Origin: Chara braunii
Taxonomy: Eukaryota > Streptophyta > Charophyceae > Charales > Characeae
Assembly: GCA_003427395.1 (NCBI GenBank)
Contig: BFEA01000316.1
Span: 776,683-806,133 of the forward strand
DNA length: 29,451 nt
Reading direction: 5' to 3'
Shown: positions 1 through 10,440 of the stretch, piece by piece
How positions within the stretch are numbered: the first letter of the stretch is position 1
Layout of the letters: each line of letters begins with the position of its first letter
Program-made: the position numbers and the translations under genes
The notes under the pieces: model-generated
What the model saw: only the letters and a program-made list of their open reading frames with translations
What the model was told of the DNA's origin: nothing
The model's database searches: none

Positions 1-28
<28 letters not shown>
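1..28. repeat. (GA)n microsatellite at window edge
   Basis: A pure GA dinucleotide run opens the window, so its true length is unknown. Confidence 0.95.
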
Positions 29-32
<4 letters not shown>

Positions 33-55
33 GTTAGAGCGAGTGAGAGACTAAG

Positions 56-304
56 ATGGAAAACAGACGAGGTACCAGAATGGTGGAATCGAACGGCAGA
101 GAGGTAGTACCCTCAGGATCAAACCCAAGGAAGGAGGAAGTAGACAAGGTTAGACATTCTGTCGAAAGATGTTACGACGAAGGTGTGTGCCCGTATGAGG
201 AAAACCTCGGCATAGTAGTAGAGGATGAGGAGGGTAGGCGCTTCGTGGTGAACGAAGCACTGAACAAAGTAAAAGAAGAACGGCTAAGATCATACTCACA
301 CTAG
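56..304 (+). CDS. Small ORF, 82 aa, unknown
   Basis: An ATG-initiated reading frame starts 27 bases after the GA repeat and ends at TAG. The product is rich in Glu, Arg, Lys and Val with no membrane segment or signal peptide, a more protein-like composition than the other short frames in this part of the window. Visible segments include CYDEGVCPYEENLG and VVEDEEGRRFVV. I do not recognise a family. It could be an exon or a retroelement fragment. A MITE-like repeat begins directly after its stop, which argues that any larger gene is interrupted here. Confidence 0.3.
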   Translation: MENRRGTRMVESNGREVVPSGSNPRKEEVDKVRHSVERCYDEGVCPYEENLGIVVEDEEGRRFVVNEALNKVKEERLRSYSH

Positions 305-310
305 CTCTAT

Positions 311-494
311 CTTAAACCATCAGTACTTCACCCAGCTTGAAAAACAAATATGCGGCTTTTATACAGCTCATCATTACCAAAATGACTAGCTGCATCAGGC
401 AAAATGACGACCACGCCGGCTTGCTTCTTTTTGGTCGCGCAGGGTATTTTCAGACTTGGCTTCAATGCTTGGGCAAGGTACTAGTGGCTTAAAT
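311..494. mobile_element. MITE-like element, copy A (~183 bp)
   Basis: The left end reads TTAAACCATCAGTAC and the reverse complement of the right end reads TTTAAGCCACTAGTACC, giving imperfect terminal inverted repeats. Internally it holds a block (ATATGCGGCTT, then ACCAAAATGACT and ATGACGACCACGCCGG) that recurs in the copy at 2.62-2.80 kb. It has no coding capacity. TTAA lies at both edges, which may be the target duplication (inference). Confidence 0.55.
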
Positions 495-1186
495 ATATCT
501 GACGGGCTGGTACAGCCTCACTCTCACACCATCGACTATGGTGCAAACCTACCTCGTGGGTTGGGGAGAGATCCCGGTTGGTTGATGTTCCCTCCTAATA
601 TACAAAGAGTAGTAAGAGAATAAGAGAGACTAGGTATATATATATTTATTTATTGAGAGAACAATATAGAGTAGTCTTCAACCGTTAGTGCACGGCCTCA
701 GCCTTGGAGAAAGAAACTCGTCCCCACCGTTTTCCCCCAGCGCAACTTCTGGGCATGGCGAGCTGTTGATAAATTTTATCAACAGTTGGCGTTGGGTTAC
801 CGGTCTCCGAAAATGGCCCGCGGTCAATCTATGGGTGTAGTGGTGTTGTACACCACCACTATTTTTTAGGAAAAGTATAAATTTGGCCTATACCGCATAT
901 TTTCGTGGGCTCGACTGAACGACACCCACCGTTGATAAATTTCATCAGCGGGCGTCATTTCGTGTCGACCTCCGAAACGTGTGAGGACCCACTCCTGGCC
1001 GCTATGGAGGGAAAAAGACTTATCATAAAAAAAACGTATCTGCCTACATTTACGGTGGGATCTGAATGCAACTGGCAACAATTAGATATCGAAATAAGTA
1101 CGAAAATACTAGTGCAAGTATGCCCTAAATGTGAAAAATGAAGCATGTAAGCTTTTGTTTTTTTTCACACTTGGTGAGTCGTGCGG
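495..1186. other. Non-coding stretch with palindromes
   Basis: No gene is supported. The stretch holds a short (TA)n run near 635-650 and two related palindromes. The first has arms CTGTTGATAAA (763-773) and TTTATCAACAG (775-785). The second has arms CGTTGAT (930-936) and ATCAGCG (944-950) with one T-G pair. Both are followed by similar GGCGT...CTCCGAAA sequence, so they look like diverged copies of one ~70 bp unit. A third hairpin has arms TAGTGGTG (838-845) and CACCACTA (854-861). Short open frames here show no recognisable domain. Confidence 0.5.
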
Positions 1187-1189
1187 AGA

Positions 1190-1250
1190 GGCCCGGAAAC
1201 TTTTTCTTTGAAGAAGGTCTTGGCAGTCTTCTTCTTCAACTTCTCGGGTC
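1190..1250 (+). other. Long imperfect hairpin
   Basis: Arms GGCCCG (1190-1195) and CGGGTC (1245-1250) enclose a second stem TTGAAGAAG (1208-1216) with CTTCTTCAA (1231-1239). The ~60-nt foldback has the size of a plant or algal microRNA precursor, but nothing else supports transcription. Confidence 0.4.
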
Positions 1251-2620
1251 CGAGTGAGGTCCCACTACATAGCAAGGAGAGTTAGATTTAACTCATAAAT
1301 CTATACGTGCTTTTAGAAAGGGGTAAAAAATTGTTATTAATTTACTTTCTGCATCTCCACGAAGGACGCATCCCAATTTAGACACAACATCCTCTTTGCG
1401 AGTTGGACCTCCGACCATACTGGAATCGTGTGGTAGGAAAGAAAAAAAAGGAGGGAAAGGCACAAGGCATACAACCCGCCGACTGTCTTCCACCGAACAT
1501 AATGCCCCTGATTCTGAATGTATGCAAGTCATATTTCCAGGTAGACGCAGTCAATATGCGGGTGCCTTGTGTTTGGGGAAAGATTCTAGGGCGAGATTCA
1601 ACTACGACAAATTAAGCAAGACCGACCTTCAATCTTTGTGATGTAGAGTCATGACCTTTTAACCCATGTCGGTAGAATATGGGTCCTAAAGGTGCTTGCA
1701 GACCCTTAGGGAATGCATATGTGTTTGCACACCTAAGGCAGGTTTCTTCATGAGGACCAAAGAGATAGGTTTACAATCCACTGAGTGCTAGTATGAAGGC
1801 TGTGTGTTTTGGAGGAAGCTTTTGGAAGGGAAGAGGAGGAGCAATTGTTTAAACCACCACTACCTTTCTCACTGCGACTCTAAGTCTCAAAAGTAGCCTA
1901 CTCTGAAAAAATCGGGGTTTGGGGCAGGGTCGGCGCGGTAGCACATGGAAACAAAAAACAAAAGCATTTGGGTCATTGTGGGCCCGCTACAAGAACAGGG
2001 AAAACAAAGAAAGAAAAGAAAACTTTGACATGAATGAACTCAAGAAGGCACTCGACAAGGCAGAGTCACACCACTACTATACAGATTCCATAATGTATCT
2101 GGCTAGTATAACGGCAACGTGTTGGTTGTAGTTTCTTTTTTTCTTTATTCATTTGTTTTTTTTTTTGGCGCCCTGCCAGCGAGGCACGACGAATTTTACG
2201 CGAGGACCATAACGCCCTCACTTAGGGCATACTCACACAGGTGCTTCGAAAAATGTAGCTGACTGTTATTGCGACGAAGGGAATTTTTTTTTTTTTTTTT
2301 TTTATTATTATTTTGTAACATAGGGGGTCTCATCATGCCTCACTCGCATTAGTAAATCCGTGAACGAATCCGACCAGTATCATGGCGTTAGGGATGTTTT
2401 AATTTTTTTGTCCTTCTTTTTCCCTGAATTTGTAGGCCGGACGATTTTGTTGTTTTAGGGCAGTGTCACCTAAGAAATATGAAAAGGAACCACCCCCATC
2501 CTAAGCTCGATAAAAAGTGGCATGCAGGGAAATTTAGGGTCGGCAAAAAGAGGATCAGAGGTAGTCGTGGTTTGATGTGGGAAAAAAACATAGGAATAAA
2601 AAATGGATGTATGATGAATT
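1251..2620. other. No recognisable gene
   Basis: There are short open frames at 1396-1641 (+) and 1919-2131 (+, TTG at its start). The second has a lysine- and glutamate-rich middle (MNELKKALDKAES) but no domain I recognise. Homopolymer T tracts lie at 2156-2166 and 2286-2303. A MITE-type terminus TTTAAACCACCACTACC begins near 1848. No RNA gene is seen. Confidence 0.4.
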
Positions 2621-2623
2621 AAA

Positions 2624-2804
2624 ATTTAATCCACAAAATATGCGACTTCAATAAAGCTAGTACATCTTTCAAGAGTCGGAGTGGTGAACCAAAATGGCTG
2701 ACAACATCAGTCATATGACGCTTATGCCGGTTCTTTTTTTTAAGGCACGTAAGGCATTTCTTAATTCAACTATAATAGTTGGACAACGTATTGGTGGTTT
2801 AAAA
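2624..2804. mobile_element. MITE-like element, copy B (~180 bp)
   Basis: The left end is TTTAATCCACAAAATATGCG and the reverse complement of the right end is TTTTAAACCACCAATACG. Length and internal blocks (ATATGCGACTT, ACCAAAATGGCT, ATGACGCTTATGCCGG) match copy A at 311-494, so the two are members of one non-coding family. Confidence 0.55.
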
Positions 2805-3140
2805 CTTGTTAAAAAACTAATAAAATATTTAACAAATATAAAATACATTATGAAAAATAAATAAGATTATTTATTTTTTCAAGGGTTATACCCTTTTTGA
2901 AATGCCACCCACCCTTCTGCCGTCAACTCTTCTTGGTGGCCCCACACTCTCCAACCCTACCTCATTGTTTACCACTTAAGACCATCACCCCTCATACCAT
3001 TTTGGAACGTTACAAACTTACACAGTCAAACAATCGTGGTTGAACGAGCATTGGTTAAAGTATATTTGCATGAGGCATATCGTACGAGTACTAAGGATGG
3101 TAAGCGTAAGCGTTCTCTCTATCGACACCATGGATAGACC

Positions 3141-3506
3141 TTTAAACCACTAGTAGTTCAACCAAACATATTTGTCTACAGCTACCTTTCGATGTAATAG
3201 TGGTCTGCACAACGACATTATGTTCAGGGTTGAAGAAGTGAAGTTTGCTTCGTGGGAATTGTTGGTTCAATGCTCCTTAAACTTAGATAAGCTCTGGAAT
3301 GTACAGATTTAGTCACCCAGACTTTCAGTAATATCAAAGACAATGTTATAACCAACACTACCTCACCAAATTATCGAGCTTAAATTGGTCCTATCGGTGA
3401 AAAAAAGAGTGAACCAAGATGGGCCTCATTTTGGGCGGCGTTACCATCCATTTCGGTCCAGCCGCATATTTATTTTTTACGAGGGGAAAGGTATTGGTTG
3501 TTTAAT
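3141..3506. mobile_element. MITE-like element, long or nested copy C
   Basis: The left end TTTAAACCACTAGTAGTTC resembles the right-end reverse complement of copy A. The right end, read in reverse complement, is ATTAAACAACCAATACC, and just inside it lies AAATATGCGGCT, the same internal block as copy A in inverted orientation. The larger size (~365 bp) suggests a nested insertion or a longer family member. Confidence 0.4.
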
Positions 3507-4209
3507 ACCTCCCTTTTACCAAAGTCTAACCTTTGACACCCCCTGAGTAACACGGGCATACTCACTTAGGAAAATTGTCATTTGTTATTCTAGTTATGTC
3601 ATTTGTACAACAAGATGTACTCTTAGCCTCTTCCATCAATACGTATACAACCACCATGCGCTCTTGTATCCTTGTCATCCCCTCTCCAATAGTTTTGTGA
3701 TTGCTCTGCTGAAGTTATGTGATTGTTAATTGTAAATTATTTTAAGGTACTATAGCCTCTGTTATCAATAGGTACAAGAGCACTATCTATTTACTTGCCT
3801 CAGTCATGAAGTAGACTCGTCCTATCATTGCAGCTATATTTGTCGTCACGGATAGTAACTTTAATCTTTGTTATTCGTAGGTACAAAATCGCTATCCATA
3901 CCCATACCTCTGTCGTCAATTTGAACTCAATTCGAGTCTTGGTCTATTTGCGAAGAAAACCAAACAATCCCTTCGCTACGGATTCCCCTTTATCATCCGA
4001 CATCTGGCCCCTCCTCCCTTAAAATGATGCTCTAAGGTGCCAACTACAGTAGGCTTGCATGGTTCATCTATGCTTGCACCCAACTATATTATGTATTATC
4101 TAATGCACAAGGCCGATTAAAATCGAACACAAAACTTCTTCATTGTGGAACTTTAACTCAATCTAAGGAGTTGCTACGTCTATTTACTTTATTATGCATT
4201 ATCTCAAAA
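3507..4209. other. AT-rich, no gene seen
   Basis: No convincing coding frame, RNA gene or repeat is visible. The open frame at 3828-4022 (+) has no recognisable features. Confidence 0.5.
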
Positions 4210-5334
4210 GGAAAAAAAATTCTAGAATTAAATAATCATTCTATAGTAAAATTACATTTTAAATTTAAAATTTTCATTCCATCTTAAAAAATGTCATTTC
4301 AATTTTAAAAATTTTCATCTTACTTGCAAACTTTCATTCCAAGAATAGGGTATCCGTTCTTATTTGGATTGCATGTCAGAGATGGAATGAAAGTCTGGAT
4401 GAATTTATAAAATATTTTAATTGGACTATCATTCTAAGTAAGGATTTTCAATCATAAATAGGTTAATCCAATCGAAATTAGAAGATATTTACTGTAGCAG
4501 AATGAAAATGTAATTAAAATATTTCATAAACTCATCCAGAATTTCATTCCATCTTGAACAAATAGATGGAGTTGGAAGGGAAAACTCATATTGAGATAGA
4601 AACTTATCAAATAAAACTGAAAATTTTAAAATTTGACATACATTAGAATGATAATTTATAAATATGAAGGATTTTTTCTTAAGGAATGTTTTTTCAACTT
4701 TCATTTATCGTGTGAATTTTATATTGCATGCTTATAACATGCTGACCTAACATCAATTGAACGTATATAACGAAGGTTGAGGGCTAACAAAATTGATCTC
4801 GCAACCCTACTGTTGCAACGAGCTCCAAAAGAAAAATTCCCACGAGAAATTAAAGTTGAAAAAATATTTCATAAAAAAAAAATCCTTCAAATTTATAAAT
4901 TATAATTCCAATGTGTGTCCAATTCTAAATTTTTCAATTTTGTTTCATAAGTTCCCGTCTAAATATGAGTTTTCCCTTCCAACTACATCTATTTGTTCAA
5001 GATGGAATGACAGTTTGTATGATTTTATGAATTAAACTTTCATTCTTTGACAACAAATATTTTCTTATTTAGATTGGATTAACCTATTTATGACTGAAAA
5101 TCCTCACATAGAATGACAGTCCAATTAAAATATTTTATGAACTCATCCAGACTTTCATTCTATCTCTAGCCTGCAGTTCAAATAAGAAGGGATACCTCAT
5201 TCTTTGAATGAAAGTTTTAAAGTAAGACGAAAAATTTTAAAATTGGAACGACATTTTTTAACATAGAATGAAAATTTAAAATTTAGAATGTAATTTTACT
5301 ATAGAATGATTATTTTATTCTAGGAAAAATTTTA
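4210..5334. mobile_element. Long inverted-repeat (foldback) element
   Basis: The left arm (about 4210-4710) and right arm (about 4843-5334) are near-complementary over ~500 bp with scattered differences; the central spacer is ~130 bp. Matching blocks include AATAATCATTCTATAGTAAA, AATAGGTTAATCCAATC, CAAATAGATG and GTTGGAAGGGAAAACTCATA, each seen on one arm directly and on the other in reverse complement. Each arm contains a smaller inverted repeat: 4379-4428 (GATGGAATGAAAGTCTGGAT) against 4501-4556 (CTCATCCAGAATTTCATTCC). It has no coding capacity. It is consistent with a foldback or large MITE-type DNA transposon derivative. Confidence 0.8.
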
Positions 5335-7965
5335 TGTTGTCTAATCTATAAAGTTACCGAAACGATAAAAGACAAAACAAACCATTAAATTTCACAAAAA
5401 TTACGTGCAATCGAAAGGTTCTTTATTTATAACAGTTGTTAGGCATATTAAAAATGTAGCTAAAAATATATGTACTTATTAGGAAGACAAAATAATTTGT
5501 TATTATAAAATCTATAATTTACACAAATCTAAGTACTGTTTTGAAATTTTTACCACGCAGCAAGGCAACACATTTTTATTAGGGTTTGAGACGGTACATA
5601 CAATATTTGGTCACTGCAAGTTTGAAAAAACACCGTTGCAGGCTCGCGAACGTTAGAGAAAAACTTCGTTAAATAAGCCTCGTGTTGACTAGTGGAAAAC
5701 TTCTGAACGCTTATAAAAAAAATTGTATTACTTATAAAAAAAAATATAGTTTTCATTTGTGAGACCGAAACAGAAATATAAATAATGTTTATTTTTCTGG
5801 AATGGGTTTGAAGGGGGTGCACGCAATCGTTGTTAAGAAGAGAATTGCTCAAAGCGCGTCATAAAATTTTAGAAAGTTGATTCATGTAAACTATCACTCC
5901 CGTCCTGTCAAAGACTATTTTTTCTGTAAGGCCACAATGGTATGATGGGAAAGAGAACCAGTAGGTCACAGCAATATCGAGCTCAATGCAAAAAAAAAAA
6001 AAAAAAAACTTTGACCATTTTTCATTTTGTGAATAATATATTAAAAAATCGTAAAAATAGAGAATCGTAGATTATGTTGTAATATTTCAATAAAATGTAT
6101 TAAGAAAAAAAAAACTAAATAATTGAAAAACATGTCTTGCAACCATCAGATACATTTCAAGTTTCCTTATTGTTAGACATAAACCAAAATAATTAGTTGA
6201 GAGAACCAATGCTCTATGCTTAAACGAATGTAACTAAAAATCTTTAAAAAATAGGATCGTAACTTAAATGTTGATATTTTTCAATACAATCTTTAAAAAA
6301 TGAATATTTTTTTAACCATTAAATAAAATTATTCGCCAAATTACTATTCTCTTTTATTTTTCTCAATTTTGTTCAAATTGTGATCCCTAATATTTACAAG
6401 CATTGGGGAAAGTGGTAGTTTAAATAACAAAATGGTGCATGTGGTTGAGGTCAAGACTCATATATCATTTCATATGTGGTGTTGACACTAAAAAATAAAG
6501 AATATACATACTTCAACAATTTTTAATAGTCATAATATTTTACAATAACATATTGAAAAATCAGTTGGTTGTTGATCTTAACAAACATAAAATAGAAAAA
6601 AAATTGATTAAATGTAAGGAAGATCGGGGATGTTTGATGGTGATAACAGAACCCTGAATTTCATCAAGTCATTCAACAACTCAACCAGTTACGTTAGGTT
6701 TTACAGAAACGCTATAAAAAAACTCTACCGAAGAATATGAAATATTAAATTGAAGATTAACAGTTTGTTTTTAAAATCAGTTTGATTTTTTTTGTACATG
6801 TATTATGCAGAGGGGACATGACCAGAGTTAGATAGTAGCACGGGGAATTCACATAGGATATGAGGATGTGAGCTACTAACAATTGTCGAAGGGATGAAGG
6901 ATTCTCTTAAGGGTACTAAAGTTTGTGAGGTGGGTAGCAGGTGTGAGGGGTATTACCGACAACCTCATTTTTATTAAACAAAGAGCTTATCTTACTTTAA
7001 GGGATAAAATTTACGATGTTATTAATAAAGCTTTGTTCCTCGACTTATGAAGTTTAAGTGACCGACGTTTGATAAATAGCGAGTGAGAGGTTGATCATTT
7101 TGTTTGATAGGAAAGTAACAAAATTTTTGTTCATGTTTCATAAACCGAATTAGAAATTTTGTCTCTAAGAGAAATGGTTGTACCTTGTTTAGTTGTAATG
7201 AAAAAATAATGATTGTATTTTGTACTTAATTTGCTTATTGCATATTGTACCTCTTCTTACACAAAAAACAAACATTCAAGTATCAAATTTTATGAGTCGG
7301 GGAAGTCATAACCAAGATTAGATAGATGGATAAAGCGATAAAAAAAATCCACATAAAAAAAAAACAAGATAAACTGTTAAATATACTCATAGATGCAAAT
7401 TTCATCCTCTATACTATTTTAAAACAGTCATCCTCTTTTATATTTCGATTAACATTTGAAAAAATATCATGAAAGTTTTTTATCAAATCTCCTCTAAATT
7501 TTTAAACGAATGTGAAAATTTAACCTTCTAATGTATAATTTTTATTCTACAATATAATAAATTTAACCTCTCCTACGAACATGTCGTCTAAACGTTCAAA
7601 TTATCCTCATGTGAAGTATCAAAATGTTTTCTAGCAGTATGTTTCAACTTGATAAAAATATAAATGTATACCAAATATTTATGTTTTGAAGTCGCACAAA
7701 CGATATAAACCAAGGGTAGAGTTATAAACTTATTTATGGGGATAGTACACAGTTGGGTTGATTTTGCTACTACGAGCATAAATGTATTATCTAATTTAAA
7801 CTCTATTGTTCATTTGATCATATTAAACATCATTATTTTTTTCCCTATACCGTTTTTATTATCCACTAACGAACACTATTTTTGATATATCTTCACACAT
7901 ATTCATCTTACATTTTTTATCATGCTTATTGAGTATTCAGTGCATTGATACAATAGACTCATTGG
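5335..7965. other. AT-rich, no gene seen
   Basis: This is 2.6 kb of A/T-rich DNA with poly-A runs (for example 5990-6008). The only frames are short and low-complexity, such as 5550-5852 on the minus strand. The segments near 6800-6850 and 7300-7360 look weakly similar and may be an old repeat. Confidence 0.5.
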
Positions 7966-8091
7966 TGTGACAACTTACTAAATATTTGGGTAAACTACGT
8001 GGGAGTTACAAAAATGAGTTAGAGTCATTAATGTGACAACTTACTAAATATTTGGGTAAACTTCGTGGCAATTACAAAAATGAGTTATCAT
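7966..8091 (+). repeat. Tandem direct repeat, two ~64 bp units
   Basis: Two adjacent copies of a unit beginning TGTGACAACTTACTAAATAT and ending ACAAAAATGAGTTA differ at only a few positions. The second copy overlaps the left terminus of the inverted-repeat element at 8050-8372, so the repeat is a tandem duplication of that terminus plus flank. Confidence 0.8.
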
Positions 8092-8372
8092 TGCACTATA
8101 GACAAAGATACAATTTCAAATTGCAGTTTGGACAATGTATACAACCCAACTTTCTGCCCAGGTAGAGTGTCTGAAGTGCAATTGCAAACTGTATTGTGCC
8201 CTATAATGCAATTCTAACTTTTTTTTATGACTCTACAAAAATTATCCGAAAATATTTTCTTAATAGGAGTAAATTCAGTGGGTTGTATACATTGCCCGAA
8301 CTACAATTCGAAATTGTATGTTGGCCCATAGTCCAATTATAACTCATTTTTGTGACTCCCTCGTAGTTTTCC
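8050..8372. mobile_element. TIR element, ~320 bp with ~100 bp inverted ends
   Basis: The left arm (about 8050-8153) starts GGGTAAACTTCGTGGC and passes through ACAAAAATGAGTTAT, TACAATTTC and GACAATGTATACAACCCA. The right arm (about 8275-8372), read in reverse complement, gives GGGAAAACTACGAGGGAG, ACAAAAATGAGTTAT, TACAATTTC and GGCAATGTATACAACCCA. The ~120 bp between the arms is non-coding. It is consistent with a non-autonomous DNA transposon. Confidence 0.75.
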
Positions 8373-9789
8373 CTTCTTAATATTATACACTTCGTCAATT
8401 AATTCATTTTGTTTTTCCTTTTATTACTGATTAATTATCCTCATCAAGTTTTCACTTTAACATGTTCATCCACTTCATATAAAATTGAAGACTTTTCATG
8501 GAACAAACAATACTTCATCCAAAGACTGTACTACATTCATACCTATCTCTTTAAAAAATTCAAGTTTATATGTGGAGTTCCAATGAAACTTCTATATGTT
8601 CTTATTTTTTACAAAAGCATAATCATTCCCCGATTATTTTTTTTTATTAAACCTGAAACACTCTTCCTCACTTCATGTTATTGAACAGCCTTTCATAATC
8701 TGAGAATTGTTACCTCGTATCTCCACACGACTTGATATACCAGATATCTGCCCCCGAAATTATATATCTCTTTCATATAGATTATCTCGTAGATTATGTA
8801 GAATTCACTTAGATTCTTATTTAATATGAAAAGTAAAAGTCATTCTTTTTCTATTTATTTAATCATATGCATGGTAACCGTCTTTCATCCCCGGCGTTTG
8901 CCCAAGGACGAACTACCGGAATCCAACGCTCGAACGTTCGGGCCCCCCTATATATGTGTGAGCCGTTCAAACCGGACAGAGATAAAAGAAAAAAAAGTTA
9001 TGCTGAAAAATAAATTGATAACATTTTCTTGTGCATTACGTCCAAGTTCTTTACCGAATTAGAAATGAAAATAAATTACAGAAAAAACTTAAAAAAAATA
9101 AAAATAAAAATTATCATTGTGCGAATACATTTCTTACACAGTCATCTTTGACAGGTTTTTATAGATGTGTATTTCACATGATACAAAACATATAAAAATA
9201 CTTATAATATATATATATATATAAGTATATATATATATATATATATATATAAGTTTTTAATCCTTAAAACAAAGTGAGAAAATAATAATTAAAAAAAAAT
9301 TGACTAGGCAAACACGCTTTGACACCGTCTTATTTGGCCGCAAATTTTCCAGACATGTAGCTCACATCATAAAAAACTCATTAAAAAAACGAAAAATATA
9401 TATATATATATATATATTTAGGCCCCACAATATTTTTTAGCAATGGTTGAATCGCTTCAGGTTAAAACCCAAAACGAGACCCCAAATGCCCGAACATTCG
9501 CTGACAGTCCGGGGGGCCTTGAACGTTTTGTGCGGTAACCCTGATTGTGTGAATAATTTGTTCCTCTTTTTTTATCTTCAATATTATATAAGTTTTAATG
9601 CATAAGATGAAATAATTTATTTTTACCCCTGATTTGATAGAATAATAATTTTAGTTCCCAACACATAATACCCTTCACTTCCACACTATTGGTTGAACAA
9701 ACGATATTCTTAGTGTACATAAAGTCCAAGGAAACATCGGACTTTTTTCCCACTTACTCCTCCACAGTGAGAAGGAATATAGTATACAT
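8373..9789. repeat. AT-rich stretch with (TA)n tracts and GC palindromes
   Basis: No gene is seen. (TA)n tracts lie near 9205-9252 and 9397-9418. GC-rich patches with a palindrome occur at 8931-8940 (CGAACGTTCG followed by GGCCCCCC) and 9491-9500 (CGAACATTCG followed by CCGGGGGG). These match the core of the element at 11,655-11,810. Confidence 0.5.
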
Positions 9790-10440
9790 TTAATCGAAAT
9801 TGAACTTATAACAACTTATCTCGAACCGACGATCTGTAAGAAGGACACAGGGAGTTAGTCCTGAACGTATAGACCTTGAACCGGTGACGTAAAAGTGATA
9901 TAAGGCGGAACTTAGTCCAGTCTTTGCAAAAATAGACCAGTTGCTGTGAACGACCGGTACGGAAGAATCGAGAAGCACCGCGAAAGTAATGAACGTGAGC
10001 AAGTGGTCTGAGACGCGTAGGTGGCTTAGCATGGGCAGGCATGGCATGACGTTCAGAACTGGGTCGGGAAGGGCAGTCGCAATGATGAGACAATAGAAGT
10101 AAGGGTATAAATAATTTAGGAGTTACTTTCTAAACATTTCGAAACCCCCTGCCAACGTCGCTTACTGGCGTTGGCTGAAACTAGTAGGGGATCGCCAGTT
10201 CGACTCGCTCTCGGGTTCTTCACTCATTGCTTTGCGGCGGGAGGAGTTTGACTTACTTAGTGTATCACACACCGGTCTTACGGAGTGTATGGCTACCATG
10301 CACCGGTTGATCTCAGCTTGTAACTTTGTTTCTTCTTGAGATCGTTCTTCGAGATTGTTTCTCACATACTTTGTTGTCACCAATGACGATTATGTGTCAC
10401 GTCTGAGTGTGTTGTTGGTTACCTCTCTTCCTTACCAAGT
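9790..10440 (-). other. GC-richer island, possible decayed gene fragment
   Basis: This ~650 bp island is richer in GC than its flanks. On the minus strand two open frames follow each other: 10383-10162 (a GTG-started frame containing NLEERSQEETKLQAEINR) and 10093-9806 (Arg- and Phe-rich, with VHYFRGASRFFRTGRS). Between them is a two-level hairpin: CCCCT and GCCAACG (10146-10157) pair with CGTTGGC (10169-10175) and AGGGG (10186-10190). I recognise no domain. It could be a retroelement remnant, but the coding status is unproven. Confidence 0.25.

Noticed and set aside
4489-5035. Two similar open frames (4489-4704 minus, 4793-5035 plus) that look like a duplicated gene pair
   Set aside because: They are translations of the two arms of the inverted repeat; low-complexity Lys/Phe/Asn composition and no domain.
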